Positions 52,098-61,854 of a stretch of DNA of 64,000 nucleotides are shown in pieces. This DNA is from Streptomyces violens (GTDB lineage: Bacteria; Actinomycetota; Actinomycetes; Streptomycetales; Streptomycetaceae), in contig NZ_JOBH01000002.1 in NCBI RefSeq assembly GCF_000717745.1, positions 620,001 through 684,000 of the forward strand, given 5' to 3'. The position numbers and the translations under genes were made by a program. Numbering within the stretch: position 1 is the stretch's first letter; each line of letters starts with the position of its first letter. Under the pieces are notes generated by a model, which was not told the origin of the DNA, did not search any database, and saw only the letters and a list, made by a program, of their open reading frames with translations.

Positions 52098-53643
52098 CGA
52101 GGCCGCGCCCCGGCTCCGTGCCCGGCGCCCCGTCGGCGGCCGCCTTCTCCAGTTGGAACGCCTCGTTGCCCAGCCCGATCCGGGCGTGCACCGCGGGGCG
52201 GGTGGCGCGCAGTACGCGTCCGTACACGAGTCCCACGACCGCCGCGAGGCCGATGAGGGCCGGCAGCAGCCAGCTCAGCGCGGAGCCCGTTCCGGCGCCG
52301 ACCAGGACGCCGAAGTCCTTGACCGCGTAGACCAGGACGACCAGCAGGGCGAGCCCGGCGACGGCGGCGGCGGTGAGCCGCCCGGCCTGGGCGCGGCCGG
52401 CGCCGCGGCGTACGAAGAAGGCGATGACCGCGGCGCATGCGGTGGCCATCAGGGCGATGACCCCGAGGGCGCCGAGGTTGCCGCCCCAGGTGAAGAGCCT
52501 CAGTACCGGGGTGGTGGGGTCGCCCGTGGGCGCGCGGTCGGTGACGGCGAACGCCACGACGACGAGCAGCGAGACGACGGTCTGCAGGAACGACCCGAGG
52601 GCCGGCGCGCCGCTGGCCTTCGAGGTGCGGCCGAGGGCGGCGGGCAGCAGGCCCTCGCGGCCCATGGCGAAGGCGTAGCGGGCCACGACGTTGTGGAAGC
52701 TGAGCATCGAGGCGAAGATGCCGGTCACGAAGAAGACGTGCAGGACGTCGGTGAAGAGGCCGCCGAGGCGGGGCTCGGCGAGCGCGAAGATCAGGCCGGG
52801 GCCCTCCTTGCCCGCGGTGGCGACGACGTGGTCCGGGCCGGTGGCCACGCCGATCAGCCAGGAGCTGAGGGCGAAGAAGACCGCGGAGAAGCCGACGGCG
52901 AGGAACATCACGCGGGCCACGACGGTGCCAGGGCGGCTGGTCTCCTCCGCGTACACCGGGGCCTGTTCGAAGCCGAGGAAGCCGGCGACGGCGAAGCACA
53001 GGGCCGTACCGAGGCCTGCGCCCCCGAGGGTCGTGGGGTCGAAGGCGTGCAGCGAGAGGCCCTGCGGTCCGGGCTGGGCGGCGAAGGCGAGGTCGAAGAC
53101 CACAATGAGGGCGACCTCTATGAGAAGCAGGACGCCCAGCACCTTCGCGTTGAGGTCGATCTTCAGTGCGCCGAGGGCGCCGACGAGCAGGACGGCCAGG
53201 ACCGCGGGGACCCACCACACGACGGTGACGCCGAAGAACGCGCCGAGCAGGGCGGCGAATTCGAAGCCGAAGATGCCGTAGATGCCGACCTGGAGGGCGC
53301 TGTAGGCGGCGAGCGCCACGAAGGACGCGGCGGTGCCCGCGGTACCGCCCAGGCCCCTGGCGATGTACGCATAGAAGGCACCGGCGTTGTGCACGTGCCG
53401 GCTCATCTCGGCGTATCCCACGCTGAACAGCGCCATCACCACGCCGAGGATGACGAACAGCAGCGGCTGTCCGACGATGCCCATGACCTGGTACGTGGTC
53501 ACCATGACGCCGGCCACGGCCATCAGCGGGGCGCTGGCGGCCAGTACGGACAGCAGGAGGCCGGGGGTGCCGATGCGGCCGGCGCGCAGGGCGCGATCCT
53601 GCCCCTTGAAGGTGCTGATCTCGTGCGTACTGCCGGTGGGCAT
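52075..53643 (-). CDS. APC-family amino acid/polyamine permease
   Basis: The product has 522 residues and about 12 hydrophobic segments, from GTPGLLLSVLAASAPLMAVAG on. It carries the APC-typical FAVAGFLGFEQAPVYAEETS in helix six to its loop, and SFHNVVARYAFAMGREGLLP. It imports an amino acid or polyamine with protons or exchanges it; the substrate is not apparent. The start at ATG 53643 follows AAAGGA by ten bases. It may be co-transcribed with the gene at 53675-54670 (31 bases between). The 3' ends of this gene and the ferredoxin gene overlap by 23 bases. Confidence 0.9.
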   Translation of the reverse strand: MPTGSTHEISTFKGQDRALRAGRIGTPGLLLSVLAASAPLMAVAGVMVTTYQVMGIVGQPLLFVILGVVMALFSVGYAEMSRHVHNAGAFYAYIARGLGGTAGTAASFVALAAYSALQVGIYGIFGFEFAALLGAFFGVTVVWWVPAVLAVLLVGALGALKIDLNAKVLGVLLLIEVALIVVFDLAFAAQPGPQGLSLHAFDPTTLGGAGLGTALCFAVAGFLGFEQAPVYAEETSRPGTVVARVMFLAVGFSAVFFALSSWLIGVATGPDHVVATAGKEGPGLIFALAEPRLGGLFTDVLHVFFVTGIFASMLSFHNVVARYAFAMGREGLLPAALGRTSKASGAPALGSFLQTVVSLLVVVAFAVTDRAPTGDPTTPVLRLFTWGGNLGALGVIALMATACAAVIAFFVRRGAGRAQAGRLTAAAVAGLALLVVLVYAVKDFGVLVGAGTGSALSWLLPALIGLAAVVGLVYGRVLRATRPAVHARIGLGNEAFQLEKAAADGAPGTEPGRGLVSPPGTR

Positions 53644-53674
53644 GGCGGAACGGTCCTTTCGGGGACGGGCGGGA

Positions 53675-54670
53675 TCAGGTGGCGCGCAGGGCCAGGTCGC
53701 GGGCGGCCCGGAAGGCGCGCGCCGGGTCACGGTCGGGGTAACCCCAGGGCTCGGCGGTGACGTGCGGGCCGATGCGGTGGAAGAGGGCGGCGGCCTCGGC
53801 CAGCCGCCCTTCGCAGTACTTGGCGTGGGCGAGGAAGTTCAGGTCGACCATGCCGCGCGGGTGGCCGGTGGCGCCCCCGGTACGGCCCGCGTGGGCACCC
53901 TCGTGGGCGCCCGCCCACTCCAGCCACCAGTCGAAGGCGGCCTTCATGGCCTGGCGGGCGCGGCGGGTGGCCCAGTGCCCGGACGCCGCGGGGTCGGCGG
54001 GCTCCAGCCCCGCGGCGGCCAGCACGCGGTAGCGCTCGGTGTGGGCGACGACGGGCAGGACGGCCAGCGGGGAGTCGGCGGGGGCCTGCTCGGCGGCCCA
54101 GGCGGCGAAGTCGTACACCTGGTGCAGCGGGTCGTCGGCGTCGCCCGGCTGGTGTTCGGCGAGACAGGCGGCCATCAGGTGGTGGGCGTGGTGGTGGCCC
54201 GGATGCCGGGCGCGAACCTGGTCGAAGGCGTGCTCGCGTTCATCGGGGGTGCCGGTGGCGCGCGCCAGGAGGAGCTGCGCGAGCCAGGGGGTGGGGTCGG
54301 CGGGCGCCATCCCGGCGGCGGCCAGGCAGCGATCGCGGGCGGCCTCGGCGGACTCCTTGCCGCGCAGGGCACGGTGGACCGCGGCGGCCGCGACGAAGGC
54401 GGCGGCGTCGGCGCTGTCGGGCTCGGCGAGCTGCCACTCGCGGGCCCAGACGGCGCCCGTCCTGGCGGCGCCGAGGACGAGCAGGCGGTGGCCGCGGCGG
54501 TCCCAGTCGGCGCCGGTCGCGGCGAGCAGGGCCCGGACAGCGGTCCAGCGGCCCTGTGCGAGCGCGTCGAGGCTCGCGGCGAGCTCGGCGTCGTCGAGCG
54601 CGGGACGGACTCCGGCGGGGGCCTTGCGGCGGGCGCGCCCCAGAGGTGGGGGTGGGGGCGGTGGAGTCAT
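53675..54670 (-). CDS. Unrecognised helical (TPR-like) protein
   Basis: The 331-residue protein begins with a run of prolines and is otherwise rich in Ala, His and Trp, in helical repeats of about 35-40 residues (ALLAATGADWDRRGHRLLVL; EARLAEAAALFHRIGPHV-like). This looks like a tetratricopeptide-type scaffold, but I do not recognise the family. It has no signal peptide or membrane segment. GGAGAGACC lies upstream of the ATG at 54670. It precedes the APC permease gene on the same strand. Function unknown. Confidence 0.75.
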   Translation of the reverse strand: MTPPPPPPPLGRARRKAPAGVRPALDDAELAASLDALAQGRWTAVRALLAATGADWDRRGHRLLVLGAARTGAVWAREWQLAEPDSADAAAFVAAAAVHRALRGKESAEAARDRCLAAAGMAPADPTPWLAQLLLARATGTPDEREHAFDQVRARHPGHHHAHHLMAACLAEHQPGDADDPLHQVYDFAAWAAEQAPADSPLAVLPVVAHTERYRVLAAAGLEPADPAASGHWATRRARQAMKAAFDWWLEWAGAHEGAHAGRTGGATGHPRGMVDLNFLAHAKYCEGRLAEAAALFHRIGPHVTAEPWGYPDRDPARAFRAARDLALRAT

Positions 54671-54913
54671 ACCAGGGGTCTCTCCACGGCGCTCTTCCCT
54701 CCGGCTTCCCTCCGGCGCCCCCCACAGGGGCAGGTATGTGCAGGTTCGATGAACGGATCGACACGGGGTGATCACAGACAGCAAAGCGGCACCTGTGGTT
54801 CCCGTCAACCCCCGTCCGGCACCCAGAGATGCCACCAACGCCCCCACCAGCACGGCCCGTTCGGAAGATCACGAAAGACCGGTGACGCATCAGCCACGAA
54901 GCAGCATGGCTTT

Positions 54914-56365
<1,452 letters not shown>

Positions 56366-56408
56366 CCTGTACGTGAGGGCGGGACGGGGCGTCTGATTGC
56401 ATGACCCC

Positions 56409-56975
56409 ATGACCGATCAGCAGCCGGAGCAGCCGGCTTCTCCGCAGCCGCGCAACGCGGACGAGATCCTCGACATCGTCGACGAGCACGACCGGGTCGT
56501 GGGGCAGGCCCCGCGCGGCGAGGCGTACGCCCGTCGGCTGCGGCACCGCTCCACCTTCATCCTGGTCCGCGACGAGCAGGACCGGATCTTCGTGCACCGC
56601 CGCACGGCGCAGAAGCTGATCTTCCCCGCGCACTACGACCTGTTCGTGGGCGGGGTGGTCGGCGCGGGCGAGTCCTACGACGACGCGGCGCTGCGCGAGG
56701 CCGAGGAGGAGCTGGGCGTCAGCGGACTCCCCCGCCCCGTACCGCTGTTCAGGTTCCTGTACGAGTCGCCGGAGCACACCTGGTGGTCGGCGGTGTACGA
56801 GGTGCGCTGCACGCTGCCGGTCGATCCGCAGGCGGAGGAGGTCGCCTGGCACGCGTTCCTGACGGAGGAGGAGCTGGCGGCCCGGCTGCCGGAGTGGGAG
56901 TGGGTGCCGGACGGCCTGGAGGCGTTCCGGCGGCTGCGGGACTGGGAGGCGGCCGGGCGGCCGGCCGCCGGATAA
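56409..56975 (+). CDS. NUDIX hydrolase
   Basis: The 188-residue protein has a complete NUDIX box, GGVVGAGESYDDAALREAEE followed by ELGV. The N-terminal EILDIVDEHDRVVGQAPRGE is typical of the isopentenyl-diphosphate isomerase-like/YfcD subgroup, whose members usually hydrolyse nucleotide or sugar diphosphates. I chose ATG 56409; a TTG four codons earlier is possible. No clear Shine-Dalgarno is visible. The substrate is not apparent. The YidH-type gene follows ten bases later. Confidence 0.9.
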   Translation: MTDQQPEQPASPQPRNADEILDIVDEHDRVVGQAPRGEAYARRLRHRSTFILVRDEQDRIFVHRRTAQKLIFPAHYDLFVGGVVGAGESYDDAALREAEEELGVSGLPRPVPLFRFLYESPEHTWWSAVYEVRCTLPVDPQAEEVAWHAFLTEEELAARLPEWEWVPDGLEAFRRLRDWEAAGRPAAG

Positions 56976-56985
56976 GGTGCGAAAC

Positions 56986-57396
56986 ATGATCTTCACGGAC
57001 CGGCTGCGGGCGCTCGCCGCCGACCTGCGCCTGTGGTTCGCGCCCGCGCGGATCCGCAACGAGGGATCCACCCCCGACTACCGCTTCTCGCTCGCCAACG
57101 AACGCACGTTCCTGGCCTGGCTGCGCACGGCGTTCGCGCTGATCGGCGGCGGCTTCGCGGTCGACCAGTTCCTGCCGTCGCTGCACCAGACAGTGCGCAC
57201 GGTCTTCACCGTGGCGCTGCTCGCGGGCGGCGCGCTGTGCGCCCTGCGCTCGGTCAGCCACTGGGTGCGCTGCGAGCGCGCGATGCGCCACGGCGAGGAC
57301 CTGCCGGCCACCCGCTTCCCGTCCCTGCTGGGCGCGGGCGTCGGCCTCCTGGCGGTGGCCATCGCGGTGGTGGTCCTGCTGGGCTGGAGCCGCTGA
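56986..57396 (+). CDS. YidH/DUF202-family membrane protein, copy 1
   Basis: The 136-residue protein has the DUF202 signature NERTFLAWLRTAFALIGGG and three hydrophobic helices (about residues 45-65, 75-95, 112-133). The family is widespread and of unknown function. It stands ten bases after the NUDIX gene, and a second, shorter DUF202 gene follows after 46 bases, so the three may be one operon. A 14-codon reading frame fills the space to the next gene. Confidence 0.88.
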   Translation: MIFTDRLRALAADLRLWFAPARIRNEGSTPDYRFSLANERTFLAWLRTAFALIGGGFAVDQFLPSLHQTVRTVFTVALLAGGALCALRSVSHWVRCERAMRHGEDLPATRFPSLLGAGVGLLAVAIAVVVLLGWSR

Positions 57397-57440
57397 TGCC
57401 GGCCGGTACGGGGCTGACGATCGCCGCTACGGGAGGCTGA
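57396..57440 (+). CDS. Possible 14-residue linker peptide
   Basis: An ATG overlapping the TGA of the first YidH-type gene (TGATG) opens a frame of 14 codons, MPAGTGLTIAATGG, which stops two bases before the ATG of the second YidH-type gene. It may serve translational coupling; it may also be chance. Confidence 0.2.
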   Translation: MPAGTGLTIAATGG

Positions 57441-57442
57441 CG

Positions 57443-57787
57443 ATGGCCGGTACGGAAGAGGGGTCGACCCCCGTCCGGGACCCGGGGCTGCAGCCCGAGC
57501 GGACCCGGATGGCGTGGCGGCGCACGACGCTGTCCTGCGCGGTGGCCGTCGTACTGGCCTGGCGCCAGGTGCTGCTCACCCTCGAGCCCACCGGTACGGA
57601 GGTCGTCCTCGTCGCCCTCCTGGTCCTCGCCGGTCTGGCCTTCCTCACCGCGGCCCACACCCGTATGCGCACCCTGGCCGCACCCCCGTCGGCGGGCCCG
57701 CCGCGCACGATGACCGCCCGCACGGCTCTGCTGACGACGGCCTGCACGCTGATTCTGGTGGGGCTGGGCGCGGCGATCGTGCTGTAA
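57443..57787 (+). CDS. YidH/DUF202-family membrane protein, copy 2
   Basis: The 114-residue protein has the DUF202 core LQPERTRMAWRRTTLSCAVA, with three membrane helices. It pairs with the longer copy just upstream; side-by-side DUF202 genes of unequal length are common in actinobacteria and may make a hetero-oligomer. GGGAGG lies upstream of the ATG. Function unknown. Confidence 0.87.
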   Translation: MAGTEEGSTPVRDPGLQPERTRMAWRRTTLSCAVAVVLAWRQVLLTLEPTGTEVVLVALLVLAGLAFLTAAHTRMRTLAAPPSAGPPRTMTARTALLTTACTLILVGLGAAIVL

Positions 57788-57828
57788 GCACGGTCCCGGG
57801 CGGCCGCGGCGAACCCTCCAGGCGCCCC

Positions 57829-58644
57829 TCAGAAGCCGAAGGCCCCCTTCGCCGTCTCGCGGATCGCCGCGGCCAGTGCCTCCGGCGCGGCGGAGTTCGC
57901 GCCGTGGCCCTGGCCCGCGAGCGTCACCACGCGGGAGTCCGGCAGGACGGCCGCCAGGTCGGCCACCCGCTCGTGCAGATGCGGGAAGCTGAGCTCGCCC
58001 TGGACGAGGGTCACCGGCAGGGGGAGGGCGCGGTAGCGGTCCACCCCGAGGCCGAGCGCGTCGATGATCTCGTCCTCGACGATCTGCGCCTCCGCGTGCG
58101 TGGCGATGAGCGTCTGCACGCGGGGGTCCGTCAGCATCTGCTCGATCGCGTCGTCGGGCAGGCCCGTGATCGCACGGGAGTGGATGCGTATCGCGTCGGT
58201 CGGATCGCCGGCGTCCAGCGCGGCGCGGGCGCGCGGACCCGCCTCGCCCACGAGGAACGACCGGGTGGGTATCGGCGGGTCGTACACGAACACGCCCGCG
58301 AACGGGGCCGGATCGGCCAGCGCGGTCTCCAACGCCGCGACGGCGCCCGAGGAGTGGCCGACGAGCAGTACGGGCCCGTCCTCCCGCAGCAGCCCGGCGA
58401 CCGCCAGCACGTCGGCCGCCTCGACCGCCATCGAGTGCGTACGGCCGATACGCACGCCGGGCTCGTAGATCCGGCGCCGGATGCGGACGACCCGGAAGTG
58501 GTCGGTGAGGAGGCGGGCGACCTCGTCCCAGGAGGAGGGGCCCCGGCCACCCGGGTGGACGACGAGCACGGTGGGTCCGTCGCCCCCGTCGTCGAGAGCG
58601 GAGATCGGGACGCCGTCCGGGGCGAGCGCGCGCAGTTCGGTCAT
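57829..58644 (-). CDS. Alpha/beta hydrolase
   Basis: The protein of 271 residues has the oxyanion region VLVVHPGGRGPSSWDEVARL, the nucleophile elbow LVGHSSGAVAAL, a cap region in the middle and the C-terminal VTLAGQGHGANSAAPEALA with the catalytic histidine. It is a soluble esterase- or epoxide-hydrolase-like enzyme of unknown substrate. No signal peptide. It ends facing the second YidH-type gene and is divergent from the acyl-CoA cluster. Confidence 0.9.
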   Translation of the reverse strand: MTELRALAPDGVPISALDDGGDGPTVLVVHPGGRGPSSWDEVARLLTDHFRVVRIRRRIYEPGVRIGRTHSMAVEAADVLAVAGLLREDGPVLLVGHSSGAVAALETALADPAPFAGVFVYDPPIPTRSFLVGEAGPRARAALDAGDPTDAIRIHSRAITGLPDDAIEQMLTDPRVQTLIATHAEAQIVEDEIIDALGLGVDRYRALPLPVTLVQGELSFPHLHERVADLAAVLPDSRVVTLAGQGHGANSAAPEALAAAIRETAKGAFGF

Positions 58645-58766
58645 GTGCCAGAGGATCTCCCGTCACGGTCCGTCACCGCACCCCCTTTTCCGCCTGGTCG
58701 GCCCCCCTTGTGTGACGCGCGGAACACGCCTCCTCGCCAACCGGTTCACTCCGCCCTCTGGACGCC

Positions 58767-58784
58767 ATACCGACTAGTCGGCAT
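58767..58784. promoter_or_regulatory. Palindrome upstream of the acyl-CoA cluster
   Basis: ATACCGACTAGTCGGCAT has a perfect 12-base core CCGACTAGTCGG and eight of nine pairs overall. It lies 46 bases before the phosphotransferase gene. This is a typical TetR-type operator, and a TetR-family gene is in the cluster (61214-61807). Confidence 0.65.
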
Positions 58785-58830
58785 GATCGTGGACGGTCCC
58801 ACTCCACCGGTCAGCACACGGAGGCGCACG

Positions 58831-59871
58831 ATGAGCAAGGACAACCCGCCCGGCCTCGACCTGGGGCGGCTCCGCGCCCATCTGGACCGGGAGTGCCCGG
58901 GACTGGTGGCGGGCCCGCTGAGCGCCGAGCTGGTCCAGGGCGGCCGGTCCAACCTCACCTACCGCGTCACCGACGGCACGGGGCGCTGGGTCGTCCGCCG
59001 CCCGCCGCTCGGCCATGTCCTGGCCACCGCACACGACATGGCCCGCGAGCACCGTGTCATCAGCGCGCTGCACGATACCCGGGTACCGGTGCCGGAAACG
59101 CTCGCGCTCTGCCAGGACGAGGAGGTCATCGGGGCGCCGTTCTACGTGATGGAGCTGGTGGACGGCACTCCGTACCGTACGGCCGAGCAGCTGCGGCCGC
59201 TCGGCCCCGAGCGCACCCGCGACATCGTGCTCCGCCTCGTCGACACCCTCGTCGACCTGCACGCCGTCGACCCGGACTCGGTGGGCCTGGGTGACTTCGG
59301 GCGGCCCGACGGCTTCCTGGAGCGGCAGCTGCGCCGCTGGGGCAAGCAGCTCGCCGCGTCCCGGAACCGCGACCTGCCCGGCATCGACGAACTCCACGAG
59401 GCGCTGGGCAGGAAGCTGCCCGACTCCCCCGCGCCCGCGGTCGTGCACGGCGACTACCGCCTGGACAACGTCCTGGTCGGCGCGGACGACCGGATCGCCG
59501 CGGTACTGGACTGGGAGATGTCCACGCTCGGCGACCCGCTCACCGACCTGGGCCTGCTGGCCATGTACAGCGAGCAGGAGGAGTCCCCCGACTCGCCCGT
59601 CACCACGACGCGCAGCGCCCCCGGACACCCCGAACCGGGCGAACTGATCGAGCGGTACGCGGCCGGGTCCGGACGCGACGTCTCGCAGGTCGCCTGGTAC
59701 ACCGCGTTCGCGTACTTCAAGCTCGCGGTGATCCTCGAAGGCATCCACTACCGCTACACGCTCGGGCAGACCGTCGGCGCCGGCTTCGACCGGATCGGCG
59801 AGGTCGTGCCGCGCTTCATCGAGAACGGCCGCCGCACCCTTTCCACCCTGTCCCCCGTGAAGGAAGGCTGA
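58831..59871 (+). CDS. Phosphotransferase, ACAD10/11 N-domain-like
   Basis: The protein of 346 residues has the aminoglycoside-phosphotransferase fold. Visible features are the glycine-rich loop LVQGGRSNLTYRVTD, the lysine/arginine region WVVRRPPLGHVLATAHDM, the catalytic loop VVHGDYRLDNVLVGADD and the metal motif AVLDWEMSTLGDPLTDLGLL. This wording is that of the domain joined to acyl-CoA dehydrogenase in human ACAD10/ACAD11 and of the bacterial LvaA, which phosphorylates 4-hydroxyacyl-CoA. It is eight bases before the acyl-CoA dehydrogenase gene. CGGAGG precedes the ATG at 58831. Confidence 0.88.
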   Translation: MSKDNPPGLDLGRLRAHLDRECPGLVAGPLSAELVQGGRSNLTYRVTDGTGRWVVRRPPLGHVLATAHDMAREHRVISALHDTRVPVPETLALCQDEEVIGAPFYVMELVDGTPYRTAEQLRPLGPERTRDIVLRLVDTLVDLHAVDPDSVGLGDFGRPDGFLERQLRRWGKQLAASRNRDLPGIDELHEALGRKLPDSPAPAVVHGDYRLDNVLVGADDRIAAVLDWEMSTLGDPLTDLGLLAMYSEQEESPDSPVTTTRSAPGHPEPGELIERYAAGSGRDVSQVAWYTAFAYFKLAVILEGIHYRYTLGQTVGAGFDRIGEVVPRFIENGRRTLSTLSPVKEG

Positions 59872-59879
59872 GCACGCTC

Positions 59880-61094
59880 ATGGACTTCGCATTCGACGCC
59901 CGCACGCAGGAGCTGCGCGAGAAACTGCTCGCGTTCATGGACGAGCACGTCTACCCCGCCGAGCCGGTCGCGCGCGAGCAGCGGGCCGCGCTCGCCTCGC
60001 CCTGGGACACCCCGGCGATCGTGGAGGAGCTGAAGGCGGAGGCCCGCAAGCGGGGGCTGTGGAACCTGTTCCTGCCCGACGCCGAGCACGGTGCCGGGCT
60101 CACCAACCTCCAGTACGCGCCCCTCGCCGAGATCACCGGCCGCAGCCCGCAGCTCGCGTCGACCGCGCTGAACTGTGCGGCGCCGGACACCGGCAACATG
60201 GAAGTACTCGCCCAGTTCGGCAACGAGCAGCAGCAGAAGCAGTGGCTGCAGCCGCTGCTGGCCGGCGAGATCCGCTCCGCGTTCGCGATGACCGAGCCCG
60301 AGGTCGCCTCGTCCGACGCCACCAACATCGAGACGCGCATCGAGCGGGACGGCGACGACTACGTCATCAACGGCCGCAAGTGGTACATCTCCGGCGCGAT
60401 GAACCCGCTGTGCCAGATCTTCATCGTGATGGGCAAGACCGACCCGGACGGCGAGGACATCCGCCGCCAGCAGTCGATGGTCCTCGTGCCGCGCGACACC
60501 CCTGGCCTGACGGTCAAGCGCGCGATGCAGGTCTACGGGTACGAGGACCACTCCCACGGCGGCCACGCCGAGGTGCTCTTCGAGAACGTACGCGTCCCGG
60601 TCTCGAACCTCATCGGCGAGGAGGGCGGCGGCTTCGGCATCGCCCAGGCCCGCCTCGGCCCCGGCCGGATCCACCACTGCATGCGGCTGATCGGCATGGC
60701 CGAGCGGGCGATCGAGCTGATGTGCAAGCGGGCGGTGGCACGTACCGCCTTCGGCAAGCCGCTGGCGCAGCAGGGCGTCGTCCAGGAGTGGATCGCGGAC
60801 GCGCGGGTCGCCGTCGAGCAGCTGCGGCTGCTCGTCCTGAAGACCGCGTGGCTGATGGACACGGTCGGCAACAAGGGCGCGCACACGGAGATCCAGTCCA
60901 TCAAGATCGCGACCCCGCGCACGGTCGTGGACATCATCGACCAGGCGGTCCAGCTGCACGGCGCGGGCGGCGTCAGCCAGGACTTCCCCCTCGCCGAACT
61001 GTGGGCCGGCGCGCGGACGCTCCGCCTGGCGGACGGCCCGGACGAGGTCCACCAGCGGTCGCTGGCACGGCGGGAGATCAAGAAGTACCTGTGA
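59880..61094 (+). CDS. Acyl-CoA dehydrogenase, ACAD10/11-like
   Basis: The flavoprotein of 404 residues has the acyl-CoA dehydrogenase fold: FAMTEPEVASSDATNIETRI (FAD contact), YVINGRKWYISGAMNP, and the C-terminal VQLHGAGGVSQDFPLAELWA then RLADGPDEVHQ. The usual catalytic Glu motif (YEGT) of straight-chain dehydrogenases is replaced by ADGPDEVH, the wording of the ACAD10/11 group. In that group the enzyme may remove phosphate from 4-phosphoacyl-CoA and give an enoyl-CoA. It directly follows the phosphotransferase gene. Confidence 0.9.
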   Translation: MDFAFDARTQELREKLLAFMDEHVYPAEPVAREQRAALASPWDTPAIVEELKAEARKRGLWNLFLPDAEHGAGLTNLQYAPLAEITGRSPQLASTALNCAAPDTGNMEVLAQFGNEQQQKQWLQPLLAGEIRSAFAMTEPEVASSDATNIETRIERDGDDYVINGRKWYISGAMNPLCQIFIVMGKTDPDGEDIRRQQSMVLVPRDTPGLTVKRAMQVYGYEDHSHGGHAEVLFENVRVPVSNLIGEEGGGFGIAQARLGPGRIHHCMRLIGMAERAIELMCKRAVARTAFGKPLAQQGVVQEWIADARVAVEQLRLLVLKTAWLMDTVGNKGAHTEIQSIKIATPRTVVDIIDQAVQLHGAGGVSQDFPLAELWAGARTLRLADGPDEVHQRSLARREIKKYL

Positions 61095-61124
61095 CCCAAA
61101 CGAGCTGAGCGACCCGAGCTTTCA

Positions 61125-61163
61125 CAGCCCCTCACCCTGGGTAACCCCCGAGGTGGGGGGCTG
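61125..61163. terminator. Hairpin between convergent genes
   Basis: Twelve-base arms with one wobble pair (CAGCCCCTCACC at 61125-61136, GGTGGGGGGCTG at 61152-61163) separate the dehydrogenase gene from the converging TetR gene. Confidence 0.6.
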
Positions 61164-61213
61164 GGGGTCTGCGCAATCGGGGCCGGCGCCGCAGTCATAC
61201 GAATCGGCCGCAC

Positions 61214-61807
61214 CTACGGCCGCAGCGCCCGCAGCAGCAGATCCGCCAGATGGTCCGCGACCTCGCGCGGCGTCAGCGGGCCGCCCTCGCGGTACCACGT
61301 ACCCAGGTGGTGGACCGAGCCGAAGTGGTAGTCGACGATCAGGTCGGCGGGGACCTCGGTGGTGAAGACGCCGGCGCGCTGGCCCTCTTCGATCAGGGCG
61401 CGGAAGCGCTCGTGGTAGCGGCGGCGCTCGGCGCGTACCTGCTTGTCCTTCTCCGGGGAGAGCTGGTGCATGGAGCGGAAGAAGATCTTCGTGTCGTCGA
61501 GGTTCTCGATCGTCGTCACCACGACGTCCGCGGCGGCGTCCCGCAGCCGCTGCTCCACCGGCGCGTCGGCGCCCGCGAACCGGTCCAGCCGCTCCTGCTG
61601 GAGGCGGAGCACCCGCCCGTAGACCTCGTGCAGCAGATCGTCCTTGGAACCGAAGTAGTGGTACAGCGCACCCTTGGTGACGCCCGCCGCCTCGACGATC
61701 TCCTGGACCGAGGTCCGGTCGTACCCCTGCTCGGCGAAGAGCCGGGTGGCGGTGGCCAGCAGCCGCTGTGCCACGGGCTTCGTGCTCCCGTCCGTCGTGC
61801 CGGCCAT
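61214..61807 (-). CDS. TetR-family regulator of the acyl-CoA cluster
   Basis: The protein of about 197 residues has the TetR helix-turn-helix (ATRLFAEQGYDRTSVQEIVE, then VTKGALYHYFGSKDDLLHEV) and a helical ligand domain of the kind found beside fatty-acid genes. ATG 61807 and GTG 61816 are both possible starts. It is followed on the same strand by the upstream end of... the acyl-CoA ligase gene lies 5' of it on the minus strand ending at 61855. Its probable operator is the CCGACTAGTCGG palindrome at 58767-58784. An acyl-CoA thioester is a likely effector, by family habit. Confidence 0.88.
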   Translation of the reverse strand: MAGTTDGSTKPVAQRLLATATRLFAEQGYDRTSVQEIVEAAGVTKGALYHYFGSKDDLLHEVYGRVLRLQQERLDRFAGADAPVEQRLRDAAADVVVTTIENLDDTKIFFRSMHQLSPEKDKQVRAERRRYHERFRALIEEGQRAGVFTTEVPADLIVDYHFGSVHHLGTWYREGGPLTPREVADHLADLLLRALRP

Positions 61808-61854
61808 CGCCCTCACCTGTCCTTCTCCGTACTGACGTGCTCGTTCACCGGAGG

